A stretch of DNA of 64,000 nucleotides from Ignelater luminosus. Lineage: Eukaryota > Arthropoda > Insecta > Coleoptera > Elateridae. Position 1 is the stretch's first letter, and every line of letters starts with the position of its first letter. The notes beneath the pieces were generated by a model. It worked only from the letters and a program-made list of their open reading frames with translations, was not told where the DNA came from and searched no databases. The position numbers and the translations under genes were made by a program. Below, piece after piece: positions 41,106-55,139 of this stretch. The DNA lies in contig VTPC01091033.1 in assembly GCA_011009095.1 (NCBI GenBank), positions 196,795 through 260,794 on the forward strand, written 5' to 3'.

Positions 41106-44100
41106 TTGGCAACTAAGAGTAAATCTCGTCTTGGTAGGCCTTTATCCGCAAATTATGAATAAAATTTTCAATCAGCAACTTGAAAACTCTCTAATAATAA
41201 GCAAAAATAATCTTTTCCCAATATTTCAAGAACTCACCAGTATTTCCAAAAAAACATACACGTGAAAAACATTCTGATACTGATTTCAGCAATTTCAAGT
41301 TTTAGAAGAAGATTAGAAAAATTAATCAGATGGGAAACGAGAACTACAGGAGCTATAAACGCAATTACATAAACATCAATATGAACAATCCTGTAGTACA
41401 ACAGAACAATACCGCTTAGAATGTAATTCCACCATCACTTTGCTTTAATCACATCTCTTCTTATCCTTTCGGCTTTAAATTAATTTAATTGCCTCTATAG
41501 TTATCTAGATATAGACGGTAAATTTATATAATTGCCTCTGCAAACAGCAATCTCCACAAACCCAGAAGTGTTACCCCATTTACTTTTACACTTTTCAGCT
41601 CATAAACATGGTCACACAGACTGAGCACGATTCCACAAACAGCAACATCAGCCTTCTTATCTTCTATTTTTATTAAAATTAATTTCTCTTATACATGTGC
41701 ATAAAAACGTAAACTAACGAAGACCTGGGAGTTCTTGACTGCAGTCTTTCCATATTTCATTCCTGATATGGCAGAAGTTTGTTCGTTGCATATAATGCAG
41801 AGATTTCATACGTGAGCGAGATTGCAACACTATTTTGCATATTTTAATGGAAGGGGCCTCGTGCATAATTGGAACGTTCACGGTAATAACGAATGTAATT
41901 AGAGTAACGTCTAATATACACATCTAGAGAAATATGAAAAGTTTGAATAGGCAAGAGAAATGGAAGGAAACTTTTTAGGAAAAAATGATTTAGTGGGTCA
42001 GATTTATTGGTTATTTTATTTCGTCTTATCTCGAACTCAAAAGAGTTTGTTTTGTCTGTTTTAGACTGCTTGCTTATCGGATCCCATTTCTGTGATATAT
42101 TCGCGACCGAAATGAATGGCAGTTTTTACTTTTATACGACAGAGTTTTCATTAATCTAAAAATCTGAATTCATCCGTTCTGCTCATGTTTCTTAGATGTT
42201 TCTCTAAAACTTTTACTTTCTTTTTTCAATCTGCGCCTAGTGCTTTTTTTCCTCCTTTATAAATTGCTCCCTCTTAAATTATATTTTTCTGCATTGCAAT
42301 ATTTCTCCGATACAACATTTAATGTTTTAATCCAATTTTATAGCATTTCAAACAAGATTGGTAGTTTGTGCTTTTATTTGCTTTTTTCCCTCAACACTCG
42401 AGATTCGCCCACCACGAGGAAGCATTAAAATGTTCTAGTGGATATAGAAATTTAAGCGATATTAAATTCCCGATGCAAGCCACTTTAGTGATAAGAAGGC
42501 GCGTTGTTTAATTAGTTTTCTCTGAAAAACAAGGCATCCTAATGCGATCAGCAATTAGTGCATAAGGAGAGTTGCCCTGCTAATTCGTAAACAACAAATT
42601 TCAAAAGTTAATAATTCCGTTGGAAAATCAATGTTTATGGAAAAATAGTCGTTAGGTTTTATGTGGGCTTATCGATAGAAAGAGATAAGACAGTACTGCA
42701 GACGTTTGCCTCTTAAACCTAGTATTGTTTTAGGAAAACGGGAGCGAGCTGCTCTAATAGCGGCTGTGGCGCCAGATGCCACCGGCATCGTCCAACTTCC
42801 GCGAAACTTTTAATTGACAAAGGGCTCCATCCAGTATAACAGTAAAATAAGATTCCATCTGGTATGGCCTCTGTCTTCTCTCGTTGGTGAGCCCAGAGCT
42901 ATTTCGAAATTATTCATTATAATGATTATAACATAAAGGTGCGTTCGACTTTCCTCCATGTTGACGACGACGTGAACGAGAGGAAAGATCAAGACGCGAG
43001 ATTGTAACTTAAAGGAAATAATATCGTCTTTGCAGTACATTCGTATTCGGACGTCTGCATAAATTGTTTGTTTATCGTTTGACAATAACTGTTTACGAGC
43101 GATCAGGATTTTACGGTTTATTATCATTTCTCAATAAAATTGCAGACTTGATATAGTTACGACTTGTTTCTAGTATAACATTGTCTGAGTACCATCAAGA
43201 TTTATCCCTGATGAGTTTTATTTATTTTTTTCTCTTCTAGGGACTCTAAAAAATACAGTAAACAAATAATAATGTGAATGACTTATGATCTAGAAAAAGA
43301 CGCAATAAAAATGGTATTTGGGTCAAGACAATCTCTCAAAAAGGCAACCGTTGGTTTTTTTCAGCAAAATGAATACAAGATCAAACTTAATGTTCTCATA
43401 TTTTAGGAAATTAGTTAGCTAATGGAGGATTATTCTAATTAAAATTAACAAAGCTATAATTAAAATTCTATTTGAGGAAAAAACATGATTAGATACTTAC
43501 AGGTGAGTAACCTCTTTACTGATGGTTTACTGATTAGAATAAATCAAGTCCTTGATTGATAACAAAACAACAATATTAAGTTAGTACATATACAAGAGTT
43601 TGTTTCGCACACTTACACATGATCATACAGCCTACAACTTTTTCGACATTCAAGCCGCCTGCGGCGGCCTACCGTCAGATTTAGTCCTACTCACTAAAAA
43701 CTTAGCTTTACACCTCATAAATGTACCGTCTGGACGACTTACAATCAAAATTGATCTTCCCCCAACGATCATACAAGATGAAGTGAACACATAAAAAGTA
43801 ATCACGAGCTATGAGTCATTCCACCTAAAATCGCACAATTTTTGAAGAAAATTCAGTTTCATGTCTTAGATTTTAGAGAAATTGTTTAATGCTTTTGAAA
43901 GACAAAAGAAGAGATGCGTATTTTTTATACCAGTCTAGTCTCACTGTTGTTGTAATTATCAAGAGAAAGTTTCCAAAGATTTGCATGTACTGTTCTCTTT
44001 AAGCATGTATATTTCTCGATCTATTTACAGCATGGGCTTAAAATTTAGCTCAATTAAAAGGGCGAGAAGTATTTGTGCCCTATTCAGAATAATGATCCAT

Positions 44101-44200
44101 GAAAGAAGACTTGACATGTTTGGGACATTTCTTTATTATTGTATTACTTTTCTGTATATTATAGGATCGCAACTAAGCGTCGTAAAAATAACTACAGGAC
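41106..44200. other. about 3 kb without recognised genes
   Basis: AT-rich, scattered short frames only (for example 42810-43127, 43600-43794, 43981-44214), none with motifs. The last may be the ragged start of the transposase fragment that follows. Confidence 0.35.
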
Positions 44201-45110
44201 TTGGTCACTCATAAGAAGGAAACTGGTTTCAAAAATATTGAAAAACAATTACATTTTTTGAAGTCGCATCTTCAACATCTATGCAATTGCCCCGAGTCTT
44301 CACTGAGCGCTTTGAATCGTCAAATATCTCATTTCACGACTCAATTTAAGCAAAACTGGTCTGAATCAAAGAGAATGTACGATAGATTTTTAAATAAAAA
44401 TAAAAATTGGCGCTTAAAACAACAATTTCCTTTCTCGGCTTTAAACAAGAAATGAGCAAAAAAAAAGCGTGCCCGGAGGTATTGTTTGAAGAACTTTCTG
44501 AGTGCGGTAAACCCAAGAAAATTAAACAGTTACGTTTCAATGATTCTATTGATGAACTGACATATGCAACTCAGATGAGTTCGGACAAATTCAAGCTGCG
44601 AAATTACTTCTGCAAGTCTTCCAAGAGCTCGAGAATACAGGAGAGCATCGGTAGAGCTAGAAAAGCAAAAAACGTTCATTCTGGATGAAGAAGAGAAGAT
44701 GATTGTCGAAGCAAAACTCTCACTACATCAGTATGAACTCGTAAGATCTAAAGAGAAAATGAGATTTCCTTCACGCAAGATTGTGCAACAGGCAAAGAAA
44801 AAAAACTATCCTAAAGAAGAGTATTACTGCAAACGTTAGTCATATTGAAGTAGAGTTGCAGGCACTTGTAGACCACACATNNNNNNNNNNCAAACCATTT
44901 AGTGCAGGCACAAAAAGAAGTTTTTTCTGGCCTCACATCCAATCAGCACAACAATTTAAATTTAATATATAAATGGGGGTTTCGACGGGAACTCGGGCTT
45001 AAACCCATATAAACAAACATTCGATGAATGGTGCTACTGACTCAAGTGTTTTTCTCTCTTCCCTAGTTCCTTTACATCTTATACATGGAAATTCAATTCA
45101 ATACATAAAA
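44201..45110 (+). pseudogene. RAG1/Transib-like transposase fragment
   Basis: Reads FKQNWSESKRMYDRFLNKNK, then ACPEVLFEELSECGKPKKIK, LRFNDSIDELTYATQM and EEKMIVEAKLSLHQYELVRS in shifting frames. After the N gap comes IYKWGFDGNSGLNPYKQTFD and DSSVFLSSLVPLHLI. In the arthropod family I recall with this layout, DGxSGxxxYKQ is thought to hold the first catalytic aspartate and SSLVPLxL the following strand, as in Transib/RAG1-like proteins. At least four frameshifts, and no C-terminal acidic residues before MITE copy E cuts it off. The superfamily name is my best guess; that it is a mobile-element protein is more secure. Confidence 0.5.
44881..44890. other. assembly gap (10 N)
   Basis: Ten undetermined bases inside the transposase fragment; any frame across it is unreliable. 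Confidence 1.
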
Positions 45111-45371
45111 TGCTCAAGTTAGAAGTTGAAAGTTCCCACTTGCAATTTGAACTTTCTATGTTACACGGCTGGATTCGATGCTTTGAGTGCCTCTTGCACA
45201 TATCATACAAGCTTCCAATAAAGTCATGGCAGACACTTGGTGCAGAATCAAAAATTTTCGTATCTGGAAATAAGAAAAGAATACAGAGGGAGTTTTAAAA
45301 TAAGATGGGATTCAGGTTTCGGCAACAGTAACAACGGAAACGCCTCCAGGCAGTTTTTTGAAAACAGGAGG

Positions 45372-46615
45372 TTTCAGTATACGTTAATTATTGAACTTCT
45401 CGGCTCTTCGGGCCTATTGGGCTTGTCAGACCATACGGGTCTGTTGGATCATTCAGACTTCTCGGCCCTTCGTGTCTCTCGGATCTATCGGGCCCTTTGT
45501 ACCTCTCGGGCCTGTCAAGCCATACGGATCTGTCGGACTGTTACGGCCCCTCGGGCCTTTCCGACTTCTCGGTCCGTTTGGACTTCTCGGACCTCTCAGG
45601 CCATACAGATCTGCAGGGCATTTTGGACTTTTCGGCCCTGTCGGACCGTTGAGATCGTTGGGCCTTTTAGACTTCTCGGCCCTCCGGGTCTATCAGGGTG
45701 TTTGGATCTCTCGTCCTGTCAGACTCCTGAAGCCTGTCAGGCCATACGAGTCTGTTGGACTGTTAGGGTCCGCCAGGCCTTTCTGACTTCTCGGCCCTTC
45801 GGGTCTATCGAGTTGTTTGGACCTCTTGGACCTGTCAGGCCATACAGATCTGTAGGACATTTTACACTTCTTAGGCCTGTCGGATCGTTCGGGTCGTAGA
45901 CCCTTTTAGGGTTCTCGACTATCCGGGTCTATCAGGGTGTTTGGATCTTTCGTCCTGTCGGACCTCTCAGGCCTGTCAGATCATACGGATCTATCGGACT
46001 GTTAGGATCCATTGGGCCTTTCAGATTTCTCGGCTCTTTGGGACCTCTCAGGCCATACAGATCTGTAAGGCATTTTGGACTTCTCAGGCCTGTCGGATTG
46101 TTCGGGTCGTCGGGCCTTTCAGACTTCTCGGACCTCCGGGTCTCTCGAGTGTATCGGGTCGGGTCGTATGGACCTCTCGGACCTGTCAGGTCATACGTGT
46201 CTGTCGGGCTTTTTGGACTTCTCGAGCCTGTCAGACTTCTCGGCCCTTCGGGTCTCTCGGGTCTACCGGGCCGTTTGTAGTTCTCGGGCCTGTCAAATCG
46301 TTCGAGCAGTCCAGCCTTTTAGATTTCTCGGCCCTCCAGGTCTATCGGTGTTTGGATCTTTCGTCCTGTCGGACCTCTCGGGCCTATCAGGTCATGCGGG
46401 ACTATCGAACTGTTACGACATATTGGACCTTTTAGACCGGTCGGAGGCCTTTGAGCTTTTTTGGAGCTCTTGGCCTCTCGAGCTTCTCTGTCGGACCGTT
46501 CGAGCCTCTTGGACCGATCAAGAAGTTGCCCGGTTTTTTTTCGCACCGCGTCAAGTTTGTCCGCAGTCGTGCCAGACCGGGCCGGGCCTGAAAATTTAGC
46601 AGGAAGTACCCCCCT
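45372..46615 (-). mobile_element. hAT-type GC-rich MITE, copy E (longest)
   Basis: About 1.2 kb of TCGGGCCTG/TCGGACCTC units with a 9-bp period. The right side carries the expected inner end (GATCAAGAAGTTGCCCGG, CGCACCGCGTCAA, GGGCCGGGCCTGAAAATTT) and a worn terminus CCCCCCTGCA. The left terminus is truncated where it meets the transposase fragment. Since 9 is a multiple of 3, several frames stay open for 130-220 codons; these are not genes. Confidence 0.75.
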
Positions 46616-46817
46616 GCACAATCATTCGGCAGTGGTTAAATATTGTTAAGATACAGTTCTAATTAGAATTCCATTCCAAAATTTGGGTGGTACATAGAAA
46701 ATCCATTTGAGAATATAGTGGAGTTTTTCAGATTTTTAGACAATCGGGTTAATGTCCTAACTTGCAATTTAAAAAAACAATCCTCCAAAATACAAAGTTT
46801 TTTAAATTAATTATATC

Positions 46818-46862
46818 GAGATAGAGAGAAAGAAAGAAAGAAAGAGAGAGAGAGGGGGGGTA
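46818..46862. repeat. purine microsatellite (GA/GAAA)n
   Basis: Mixed GAGA and GAAA tandem units ending in a G run. Confidence 0.85.
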
Positions 46863-49800
46863 GCGGAAAAGTGCTCTGGTGAAATTAATGCTTAGAAAGG
46901 AAAACCTTCTCTAACTCTCCACCAAGTGAACGACTACGATTGTCACAACAGTAAAAACCTATCGTCAGAAACGGTAATAAATGTAGATTTCTAGCTAGCT
47001 CTAGCAACTTTTTTTGTAACTTCTCACCGTTTCTTCCATCATTTTAATACATTTTGACGAGATTTAGCGCTTACTCTTGATTTATAATTTTCCCCTATTT
47101 TTGCAACCATTGTAGTTGCCATCAACGGCAACGGCAACGACAACGTCTGCACATTGGCATTTTAGCTGTGTTACGTGAAGGTGTGTACCTGTTTTTAAGT
47201 AAGCTCAAAAAACGCCTCGGTTACGCAGGCTCACACCGTGCGATTGCGTTATTTCACGAGCGTACTTGTAATGGCAAATTTGCCTCGCAATCACAACTGA
47301 GACTGACAGTTCGTGCTAGTTGATAAACTCGCCGCGCTCTGTTGTGCAAACATTCTGAGGCAAACTATTCCAAAACAGCCTGGCTAGGTTTCTTCGCATC
47401 TTAAAACGCCTGTGGTTTGCACGTCAAATGCAAACGATCATCATATGTAGCTTTGTAATGACACCCTACAAAGACAAATTAGCAAGCTATTCCCACTTAG
47501 GAATTCTTAGTGTTCTTTTTAAATCTTTTGGTAATCTGTTAGACATGAATTATCTTTAAAAAATAGTACTTTATAGACACTAAAGCAGACCTCAGGCAGT
47601 CCGACCTGCTCGGTCATCCGCGATCAACCAAAATTTTAAATGCTTGTAATTGAACGAGAAACATCACAACACGCTTGCCTTGTAGGTTGTAGTGAAATAT
47701 ACCCGATCGCTGCTACCAAATTACAGAATACGACTATTTAAGATTTTTATGATTTTATAAATTAAACCTGCAACAGCAACATCACATTGCATCGATCACA
47801 GGTTATCTAGCTCGATTGATTGAAAATTAATCGCTGTGATCGACGTAAGCGATACTATATGTTGAGGTTATGTTTGGTTATGTCGAGTACCGAAACGGCT
47901 AGAACTAATCACAATTAAAATTTCAAAGATACAAAATTAGTCAGGTTTCGCCAGAAGACTATCTCCTTTGCGTAACTTAATGCTTCGAGACTTTTCATCT
48001 TCATCACTGTTGACAACGTTATCACACTGATTAAGGTTAAGAAACTAATACTGAGTAGTAAATCCAAGTCAAATTTTAAAAAAACCGTTAGTTGAAGTAG
48101 CAAACCTCAAATACAAGCATAATTGATTCTACAAAGATTCATCAATATTTCTTAAGACAACCCAGAATGTAAACCCTATACTATACAATAATACCAGCTT
48201 TGCGTGCACCACAACAAATAGGTAGGTAATAAGACAGTAGGTGGACGAGTGGTAACAAGAACGAAATTCTTAATGCAGGAAACGTTGTTCAAACTGCTGA
48301 GATCTAGAAACCCTTCTTTTTCATTACATGCTAAGTGTTAAAACAAATAAGAAAGCACGAAGCATCTCGAAAGCTGAAGTTGTAACTCGTTTCCACTTTA
48401 AAGCAAATAATCTGGGTAAGACAAACTCTAGATGTAAACAAGTCGCAAGTATATAAATCTTCCAAACCTGCGGATCTCAATCCTTCCTAAAAGAAGGTTT
48501 TTATAGAACCCTGCCAGATTGTGTGTTTCATTTGTTACACAAAATTATAACACCGCTAAACATCATGTTTATCAACAAAATTCCCCCTCAATCTTCCCCC
48601 TTTACAACTTTAATTCTTTCCAACAAAATATCGTTGACACAATCTTTCAAGCTTTATTCAGGTGATTAGTTCGCAGTTTGAAATGCTCCTGCTGAAGTTT
48701 TAACTTTTATCTTCTAAACGAAGATTGATCGCTTTTTGTTCGTTCAGATCAGGAAGTCGTGTCCGAATTTTAAATTTCTAGATTTAATATTACACCACCT
48801 CATCTAATTTACCACGTCAAGTAGACTTAAAAAATTTATCTTGTATCTCTTTTACGTCAGATAAGATTCGTTTTATACACATAAAACGTTAATTTTGACG
48901 TCTAGTTTGGTAGGAAGCAGAAAACACAGAATGAATGAAAATTAGCCTACGTTCGCTTTTATGTGTAAACGTTAATTCAGGACTCTAAGGCGGGTTTTTG
49001 AGCGTTTCTAGATAACTACTAACAGATAAAATGTGTAATTACTTCCCAACAACATTTTGTTGAATCAGCTATTTATTTGTTAGTTTGTTATCTCTCTTAC
49101 TAATTGGGAAGTTTAAAATTGAGCCCTTTAAAATACAAATGTCCTCCATAATCAACATCCTCTATCTTTTACCCCTGATGTTGTTATCATCATCATTACT
49201 ATTATTGAATCAAAGTCTGATATCTGAACAACACGCAAATTCTCGTGGTAGTAATAGTAGTTAAGAGAAAATAAAAGTAAAAGTAGGCACCGAATTAAGC
49301 AGATGTTTTTAGTAGTTCGATAAAATTAGTTGGTCGGTTTTAAAATAGCAAAATCGACTTCTCCTTAAATTAAACGCAGAAATCTTTCCCTCGCATTTTG
49401 GAAAATACTAAAGTAAGATTGATCGCAGCCACCATGAAGATACGTAGGAAATTTCAGATTTCGTTTCGTAGCTATAAATTGTTACAAAGATTCTTATAGA
49501 TGTTGTAATCTACCCTGTAAATCAAGTACAAATATTCCGATTTCGGGTTGTTTACAATAAATGTTACAAATAAAGGCAACGCGGCCTTGTGCGCCTCCCT
49601 GGGTGTCCCAACGATTTTCCATCAGAGGATAGCGTCGTTATTTGTAGAAACAAAATTATTGTCTACACTTTCTAAAATTATTTTTGACTACACTGAGAGT
49701 TCCCCATAAATCTTAGGCTTTCTTCAATTGAACACTCTGTATATTTTGCTGTTTCTTATTATGATTGATTTCTCTTCTGATAATTAATGACACTTAATGA

Positions 49801-50380
49801 GCATTTGATTTTACAAACCTTGCAATAATCTTCAATTTTTAATTTTTAGAAATGATTAGGAGTATTTTAGGTACATCATTTGTTTTATACAGAGTGATCG
49901 CGAATTGCAAAATGCAATTTTATTTATCTTTTCTAAACACTTTCTTATTTCTGATTACAAAAATATAGCATTATGTTGGTCTACATCTTATTATGCAGTT
50001 ATCTGTCACAAAATGCCATCAAACTTCTCAACTGGCCCTGATAAAATTAAGAAACCTTTGGTTTCTTCGACTTTATAAAGATGACATTGATATAATAACA
50101 AAATTGCTTACTGAATAAAACATTCGGGAGTTGTAACATTATTAAGAAAACAAATGCATTTTAAAAGTCCAATCTAAAGATGCAGGCAAGAATAAATAGA
50201 AAATAATTTCTTATCACAGGTAGAGTCCGATGTTGTACGGAAAAGTTAAGACGTTTCGGTAAAATGTCTCCAGTATTCCTATTACTGCCATTGGAGCGCA
50301 ACCCTGACCGGAGTTTGAAACTTCTGCTCGCCAGAATCTCTCGCAACCACACTCCAAACTCTCCATGAATCGAAGGACCA
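46863..50380. other. 3.5 kb without recognised genes
   Basis: No coding frame above 65 codons, no tandem repeat and no TE coding motif. TACAGAGTG-type MITE ends occur at about 49738 (complement) and 49889, without matching partners. Confidence 0.4.
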
Positions 50381-50388
50381 TATCGTCT

Positions 50389-51048
50389 TAGAGATTTCCT
50401 AGTCGAGCCTTTACGCGGCCCGGGTCTCGAAGCTCGGGTTCGGGTCGGGCCGGGCCTTAGTTTAAAACTTTATTGGGTTTATCTAAACTACGTCCAGCCT
50501 TTTCGGGCCTGTCAAAGTGTTGGTGTCAGTCGTACTTTTTTAGACTTCTTGGCCCTTCGGGTCTCTCGGGTTTATCGGGCCTTTTGGAACTCCTGAGCCT
50601 GTCGGACGTCTCGGACCGTTGGGCCTTTTGAATTTCTCGGCCCTTCGGGTCTATCGGGTCGTTCAGATCTCCCGGGCCTGTCGGACGAGTCTATCAGAAT
50701 TTCGAGCTTGGCCCTTCGAGCTAATCGGGTATGTCGGACCATTCGAGCCTCTCGGGCCGTCGGGCCTTTTTGATTTCTTGGCCCTTCGGGTCTATCAGGC
50801 CATTTGGATCTCTCAGGCCTGTTGGATCTCTCGGGCCTATTAGGCTATACGATCTGTCGGGACATTCGGGCCTGTCGGACCTTTCAAACAGTTGGGAGGC
50901 GTCAAGCCTTTTGGACTTCTCGACCCTTCGGGCTTCTCTGTTCGTATCGATCAAAAAGTTACTGGGGTTTTTTGGGCCGCGTCAAAGTTGCTACCCAATC
51001 GGGCCGGGTCGAATCAGGCCTCGAAATCTCAGCCCATGCAGAGCTCTA
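50389..51048 (-). mobile_element. hAT-type GC-rich MITE, copy D (both ends and target duplication)
   Basis: The right end is GGGCCATGCA-like: AGCCCATGCAGAGCTCTA, the complement of TAGAGCTCTGCATGGGCT; the left end is TAGAGATTTCCTAGTCG, lacking 13 bases. It is flanked by TATCGTCT (50381-50388) and GATCGTCT (51049-51056), 7 of 8 identical. The 8-bp duplication and TAGAG..TGCA termini are the hAT signature. The interior is 9-bp TCGGGCCTN repeats. No transposase. Confidence 0.82.
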
Positions 51049-54000
51049 GATCGTCTGAGCGTCTTCATATTTGCCAACAGACGGCGCCGCTAAGGGAAAA
51101 AGTCGTTTACAGTCACCACCAAACTCGCTCTAACTCTCCAGGTTGGTTCGTCGTGAAGTGAAACATAACGCAAGCTACCAAACTCCAACATCTGTCAACA
51201 CTCTTCGGTCGGCCGTCAAACACCACTCTCCGACTTAATATTTCGCAAACAAAATTCTGTCACTGTTGCGTTGCGCTGGCTGGCTGGATCCTTCTGTGCT
51301 ATACTCCTCACTCACCAACGACACTACGAATCTTTAAAATGACGTTCCTGACGTTGCATTTATGGGCCTAGGGTAAGATTTCTTAAAACGCCTTCGTGTG
51401 GTAAGCAGGATGGTGTGTAGTGTGTTTAATGTCAGACTCAGTTGTTCGATTCGCCACTGTGCAGCGCTTAGTCATTGCGGTGCCTATTGAAAATTTTCTC
51501 ATTTGCGCTGGCCCTGCTTTAGATAATCTGTGGCACTACGTTGATCGTACAAACTGTTTAAGAACTTACATTTATGGGTTTTCATAATGCTATCAATAAT
51601 GTAATCTATTCTAAACACTCGTAGACACTAAGTAACCAAAACCATATTAGTTCTAAAGTACGAATTAAGTTATACCATTCGAGACGTAGAAAAATCTTCA
51701 GGAATCTGATGCCTATGGCAGAATTTCTGAAGGCACCTTCGTGTGGTAAACAGAGTGATGTGCGGTGCGTATAACGTCAATTTATTGCGCCGGTCCTGGT
51801 CGTCGTGCGTCGTTCGTTATTCACGTTCCGACTGGCTCGTTATGGCTACGGTGCTCTTCTGAAGAAGACTTTTCGACTTCCTGCTTCTTCTTACTTTTAT
51901 ACACCACCTCTGCGTACTCGGATACTGCGAGCTGATTAGTGTTCTCTGCCATCATTCAGTCAGCACCACTCAAGTCGATTTACCAGTGCACCTCCGAATG
52001 AAAATTTAAGACTTCGGTTTTGGAGTTGCCTCGCCATCACATCAGTCGCCACCTGGGATGGGGGAGCCTAAAAATATCCTATTATCCACCACAGCGACTT
52101 GGTTGGACGACGATGTCATGGTGAGGGTGTCTCTTCAGGTCTACGGGGTTGTCCACTCGTCCAACATTGCACTGCTCCAAACTTAAACTCAAGCAGACGC
52201 GCCGCCTGGGCTACGACGTTCAGGTCACCGCGACCAAACGAACTCCAACAAATCAGTAACACAGCGGCCTGCTTTCTGCGGTCAGATCGTTGCTGCGCGT
52301 TGCTCTGCTTATGACTCCCCGTCATTCTAGAACCTATAATTCACGAATTGAAGACTTACAACAGTCGACTGCCTTCGGCGGCTTTCAATGTCCGACACGA
52401 GCGCGCATGTTATCACGAGCCATTCCTTGATAAGCAGACAAGTTGGTCGTTTGGAGTTCCGTTTCTTGTGATTAATGCTAGGGTTCACAGCAGAAACTCG
52501 AAAGATTTCCTTTCTGGTATGAAATTGTCTTGTTTAGATTGAATTAGATCTTCTGTTATCAGAAGCAAGAGCCATGCCGTGTCCACAATGCAATGATGTA
52601 GGTAAGCTGAGGCAGGGTAACATTAATGTTTTTGCTATGAAGATTCTTGAAGCATCAGTGCATCATATATCGATGAGATGAGAGTGTGTTCGCTTCATCT
52701 TCTTACGTCGCCGCGAACGTTGCAAGCCCAAGAAAAGCACGGTCCTGAACCTAGCAGGCGGCGTGCTTTCGCTAGAAGGTTACAGACATCGATGATGAAA
52801 AAGAACAAATATGAGGAATGGCCGTTTGCGATAGCCTTGATGTCCACTATAGCCTCTTGTAAGATTATAAAGAAAACAAGACCACACATTTGAGGAGCTG
52901 GCATGAAATATACAGAGTGTTCCATTGATTATTCCACGATAGATTATTCAAAGATTATTAGACACACCAAAATAAGGTTCTAGAATTCTTTTTAACTCGA
53001 CTTCTAGATTTCACAACTAAGATTACAGCGTTTTTTAAAAAATGGAATCGTTAGATTTAGATTGATGCTTTAGTGCTTATTTATATCATTAACTGTTATT
53101 ATTGAAGTCACAGAGTTTATAAACATGAATTTCATTAGTTGATATAGAATTAAATGCGGCATACCAATACGGTCAGTTCGAAAATAAAAAGATAAGGTTG
53201 ATAAAGATTAAAATTTGCAATTTTAACGCTTTAAACAAATATTCTATAATTTTACCATACTAATTCACAAATAATGACATCATTGCTCTCGATGCGCATA
53301 CTTACAAACTGAAATAATCTAATTTATAATAAAGAAAAAAACCGCCAACTCATGCAAGAGTAATAAAAGAACTAACCTCCATTTTATTATTAGTTTTAGC
53401 TTGTTTGTTACAGTTCAGAAAGTTGTTGCATTAAACGTACATCTTGCGGCTTTTGTACGCGTATAAGATTTTTATGATAAACTCTAAATGAAATCGGGTA
53501 GAGAGAAGAGGGCGCTCGGCGGTGTGTCTCTTCATATATTTTTTATAACTTTAGCATCTGCCATAAGCAGATACTATGATAATGAAGAAACCCGTAGAAA
53601 TTACAAGGATGCGCAACGAAAACGCGTCTCTATGGAGTAGTCCCTATGTTTACCGAAGCGATGGAAGAATTTGAATTATTCAGCTTGTCATATTTTTACG
53701 ACCGCGGCCTTTCTATAAGATTTAGACAGGGGTGCAAGCCGCCGTGCGGCACCGCCGAAAAACACCGTCTTTCCTTCTTGCTCCCGCGATAAGTTCGCTA
53801 AAGGGAAAAAAGCATTATCCGCGAGACCGTAAAAGATAAGTCATTAAGCCCAATTTTAGCCTGTCCATGGGTTTAGAATGTAGCGACGAAGTCGTGACGC
53901 AAGGCACGCACGACGCATAGTCCGCTCCCCCCGCTCCTACTACCATTCTAGAGTTCGCCGTTAGAAGTGAAGTTTTTAAATTGCCGTTGTGAAATGACTG

Positions 54001-55139
54001 TGCCAATTTCGGTTAATTTCAAATTACTTCTCAAAGTATTTCCATTTTCTCCTCCCGACTTTCAGCCCTGTACTGAGCGGCGTGAACCCAGAAACTCTTC
54101 AAATTTAGCGATTATCATGGTTTGTTGGATATTGAAGTAGTTAACATCGCGCTGTTCTAAGGAATTGTGAAAAAGGGATCACAAAGATCCGTCGGAAACA
54201 TGAGTTTTCTTTTGATACTTCGCAACCCTTTTTAAATCTCATTTCTCTAATTGCACAGAGACCTATCCAGATGTAAAACTCGTTAACGTTCTTTTCTTTT
54301 AAATACTTCGATCGATACGGTAAATTAACATTCCTTTATAAAATCCCTTTTCTTGTCCAAAAATAAAAATTCATTTCGATTCAAATGAACAGAGAGAAAA
54401 AAGTTCAAATAAAGTAAAAAAACCGATCAAATATCTTAGATAATATAAATTTATCAGGGCGCCTCGCAAGAGCGATTTCCGGCTAGGGAAGATTATAGTG
54501 TGTCAAGGACCGCTTTAACTTTTGAACCTGTCAGATGCAGCCCTCTGAAGAACTCGCAAAGCAATATAATTCACGCTTTACACACATTAACTTACATGCT
54601 TCAACTCGAAAACAAGTCATTACTGAAGTTAGCGCAGACAATCGTAACTTACGCTGAATTATAGTATGTATGTTATGTGAAATACAGCCAGAAGTAGTTT
54701 AAAACTTTATTCTTAAATTCTTTAAATTTATGATAAGTTCTGTTCTGTAAGAAAGAGCCTCTGATATTAACATTGGTTTACTTATATTAGTGTTGCGCTG
54801 AATTTCTTAAGATGCAATTACGGCCCATACCATTACTAATAATTCCAAGAATGACAAACTTAAAAATCAATCTGAAATACGGAAAGCCTGTGGCCGCCGT
54901 CCATCGCCTTATTTAGTGGCTCACGCTCTGTATCTTAGCATCACGTCAAATAAACATAAAAAAATTAATCAATTCGCATCAATAAAACACGAAAGTGCCA
55001 CTTGAAAAATTTCATCTTGTGCCTTAACCGCTGAGGTGGATAATCAAAACATAATTAATTCACTGCAATTAGACTTAAACGAGAGCCGATAATATGCCAC
55101 TGTTCTTTTGTAAGGTAAACAAGATTGAAATGATAAGAG
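51049..55139. other. intergenic with diverged repeats
   Basis: A block CCTTCGTGTGGTAAGCAGGATG near 51390 recurs at about 51740 as CCTTCGTGTGGTAAACAGAGTG, and 51520-51720 resembles 34020-34180. The stretch 53700-54010 is richer in GC than its surroundings but has no gene that I can identify. Frames of 60-76 codons between 52099 and 52925 overlap on opposite strands and lack motifs. Confidence 0.4.

Noticed and set aside
43200-43230. CTGATGAG word resembling a hammerhead core
   Set aside because: No stem II and no GAAAC follows.
45237-46599. Long open frames (up to 220 codons) rich in Leu, Ser, Arg and Gly
   Set aside because: They are translations of the 9-bp TCGGGCCTN repeat of the GC-rich MITE, open in several frames at once because 9 is divisible by 3.
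52592-52612. Short ATG exon-like stretch followed by GTAAGC
   Set aside because: Only ten codons, with no matching downstream exon or promoter; too little support.
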